Shown: positions 63,697 to 64,000 of the stretch, in pieces
Numbering within the stretch: position 1 is the first letter of the stretch
Layout of the letters: every line of letters starts with the position of its first letter
From: Ancylobacter defluvii
GTDB lineage: Bacteria; Pseudomonadota; Alphaproteobacteria; Rhizobiales; Xanthobacteraceae
Direction: 5' to 3'
Assembly: GCF_018390605.1 (NCBI RefSeq)
Contig: NZ_JAHBGD010000002.1
Coordinates: forward strand, 62,001-126,000
DNA: 64,000 nt
The notes under the pieces: model-generated
Databases searched by the model: none
What the model was told of the DNA's origin: nothing
What the model saw: the letters and a program-made list of their open reading frames with translations, nothing else
Made by a program: the position numbers and the translations under genes

Positions 63697-64000
63697 CTAG
63701 GCGGGTTGCGGCGCCGCCAGTTGCCTGCCGAGCCGCAAGACCTCGGCAACGAGCAGATCGAGGTCGTCCCGGCGCGTGCGGTGATTGCAGATCGCGGCGC
63801 GCAGGCAATGCCGGCCGTGGATCGTCGTGTCGGAGAGTGCAGCCACGCCGGTCTCCTGAAGCCGCAGCATGATCTCGACATTCACCGCCTTGAGCCGTTC
63901 CTCGTCCAACCCGCCGGGATCGAAGCGGAAGCACACGATGTTGAGCTCGACCGGCATCTGCAACGACAACTGCTCCTCGTCCTCGATAAGGGAGGCGAGA
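63697..64000 (-). CDS. PLP-dependent (group II) amino-acid decarboxylase, C-terminal end (partial, cut by window edge)
   Basis: The C-terminal ~100 residues of a longer protein reading in from the right edge: the frame is open to the end of the window. LASLIEDEEQ is followed by MPVELNIVCFRFDPGGLD, NVEIMLRLQETGVAALSDTT and LRAAICNHRTRRDDLDLLVA, the terminal blocks of aromatic-L-amino-acid/tyrosine-type decarboxylases. The PLP-lysine region lies outside the window. An aspartate or glutamate decarboxylase, or a related aminotransferase-like protein, remains possible. Confidence 0.75.
   Translation of the reverse strand, partial: LASLIEDEEQLSLQMPVELNIVCFRFDPGGLDEERLKAVNVEIMLRLQETGVAALSDTTIHGRHCLRAAICNHRTRRDDLDLLVAEVLRLGRQLAAPQPA

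Overview
The window is GC-rich throughout and densely coded, and it reads as chromosomal DNA of an alphaproteobacterium, most probably a member of the Hyphomicrobiales (Rhizobiales). The evidence is the icd / alaS / recA neighbourhood, an alphaproteobacterial SOS box (GTTC-N7-GTTC) in front of recA, a two-domain cold-shock protein, a short NDUFS4-type complex I accessory subunit, and many Liv/Opp/Rbs-type ABC importers. A Xanthobacteraceae-like host is possible, but this is only an impression. I found no insertion sequence, prophage, CRISPR array or rRNA.

Layout. 1-10143: a branched-chain-amino-acid-type (Liv) importer cut by the left edge, a divergent nucleoside hydrolase, a cupin, and a tight minus-strand operon of class III aminotransferase, F420-type (LLM) oxidoreductase, creatinase-like M24 hydrolase and CofD (coenzyme F420 synthesis). 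10144-14803: housekeeping and small genes, namely tRNA-Arg(TCT), tRNA-Pro(TGG), the complex I accessory subunit, a DUF192 protein, a double cold-shock protein, a sirtuin, glyoxalase I and a small membrane protein. 15305-23219: a surface-glycan block with a zinc-ribbon/methyltransferase-like protein, a 1071-aa double glycosyltransferase, a DUF6270-like protein, a small glycosyltransferase, an FkbM methyltransferase and a secreted PL5-like alginate lyase. Base composition drops in its middle.

23235-33088 is a self-contained L-fucose-type sugar regulon: a divergent FadR-type repressor, an Rbs-type ABC importer, then sugar dehydrogenase, lactonase, mutarotase, ketodeoxyaldonate dehydrogenase, diketo-acid hydrolase and fuconate dehydratase. 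Together they encode the complete non-phosphorylating route to pyruvate plus lactate. Between the regulator and the operon lie two copies of an 11-bp element and a 12-bp perfect palindrome.

33182-41908: trmJ, a secreted beta-propeller protein, icd, a cyclic-nucleotide-gated K+ channel, alaS and recA. 42023-52240 is the most unusual part. A LytS/LytR two-component pair is divergent from a 1631-aa protein in which a GH5 cellulase-type domain sits inside a Calx-beta domain and is flanked by near-identical CBM2 modules. Directly behind it is a dedicated type I secretion ABC protein and membrane-fusion protein, so the unit looks like a regulated, type-I-secreted cellulose-active enzyme. 52286-64000: a DUF1501/DUF1800 pair, a long-chain ChrA transporter, a VOC-family protein, an Opp peptide importer with fused ATPases, an SDR, and the C-terminal end of a PLP-dependent decarboxylase cut by the right edge.
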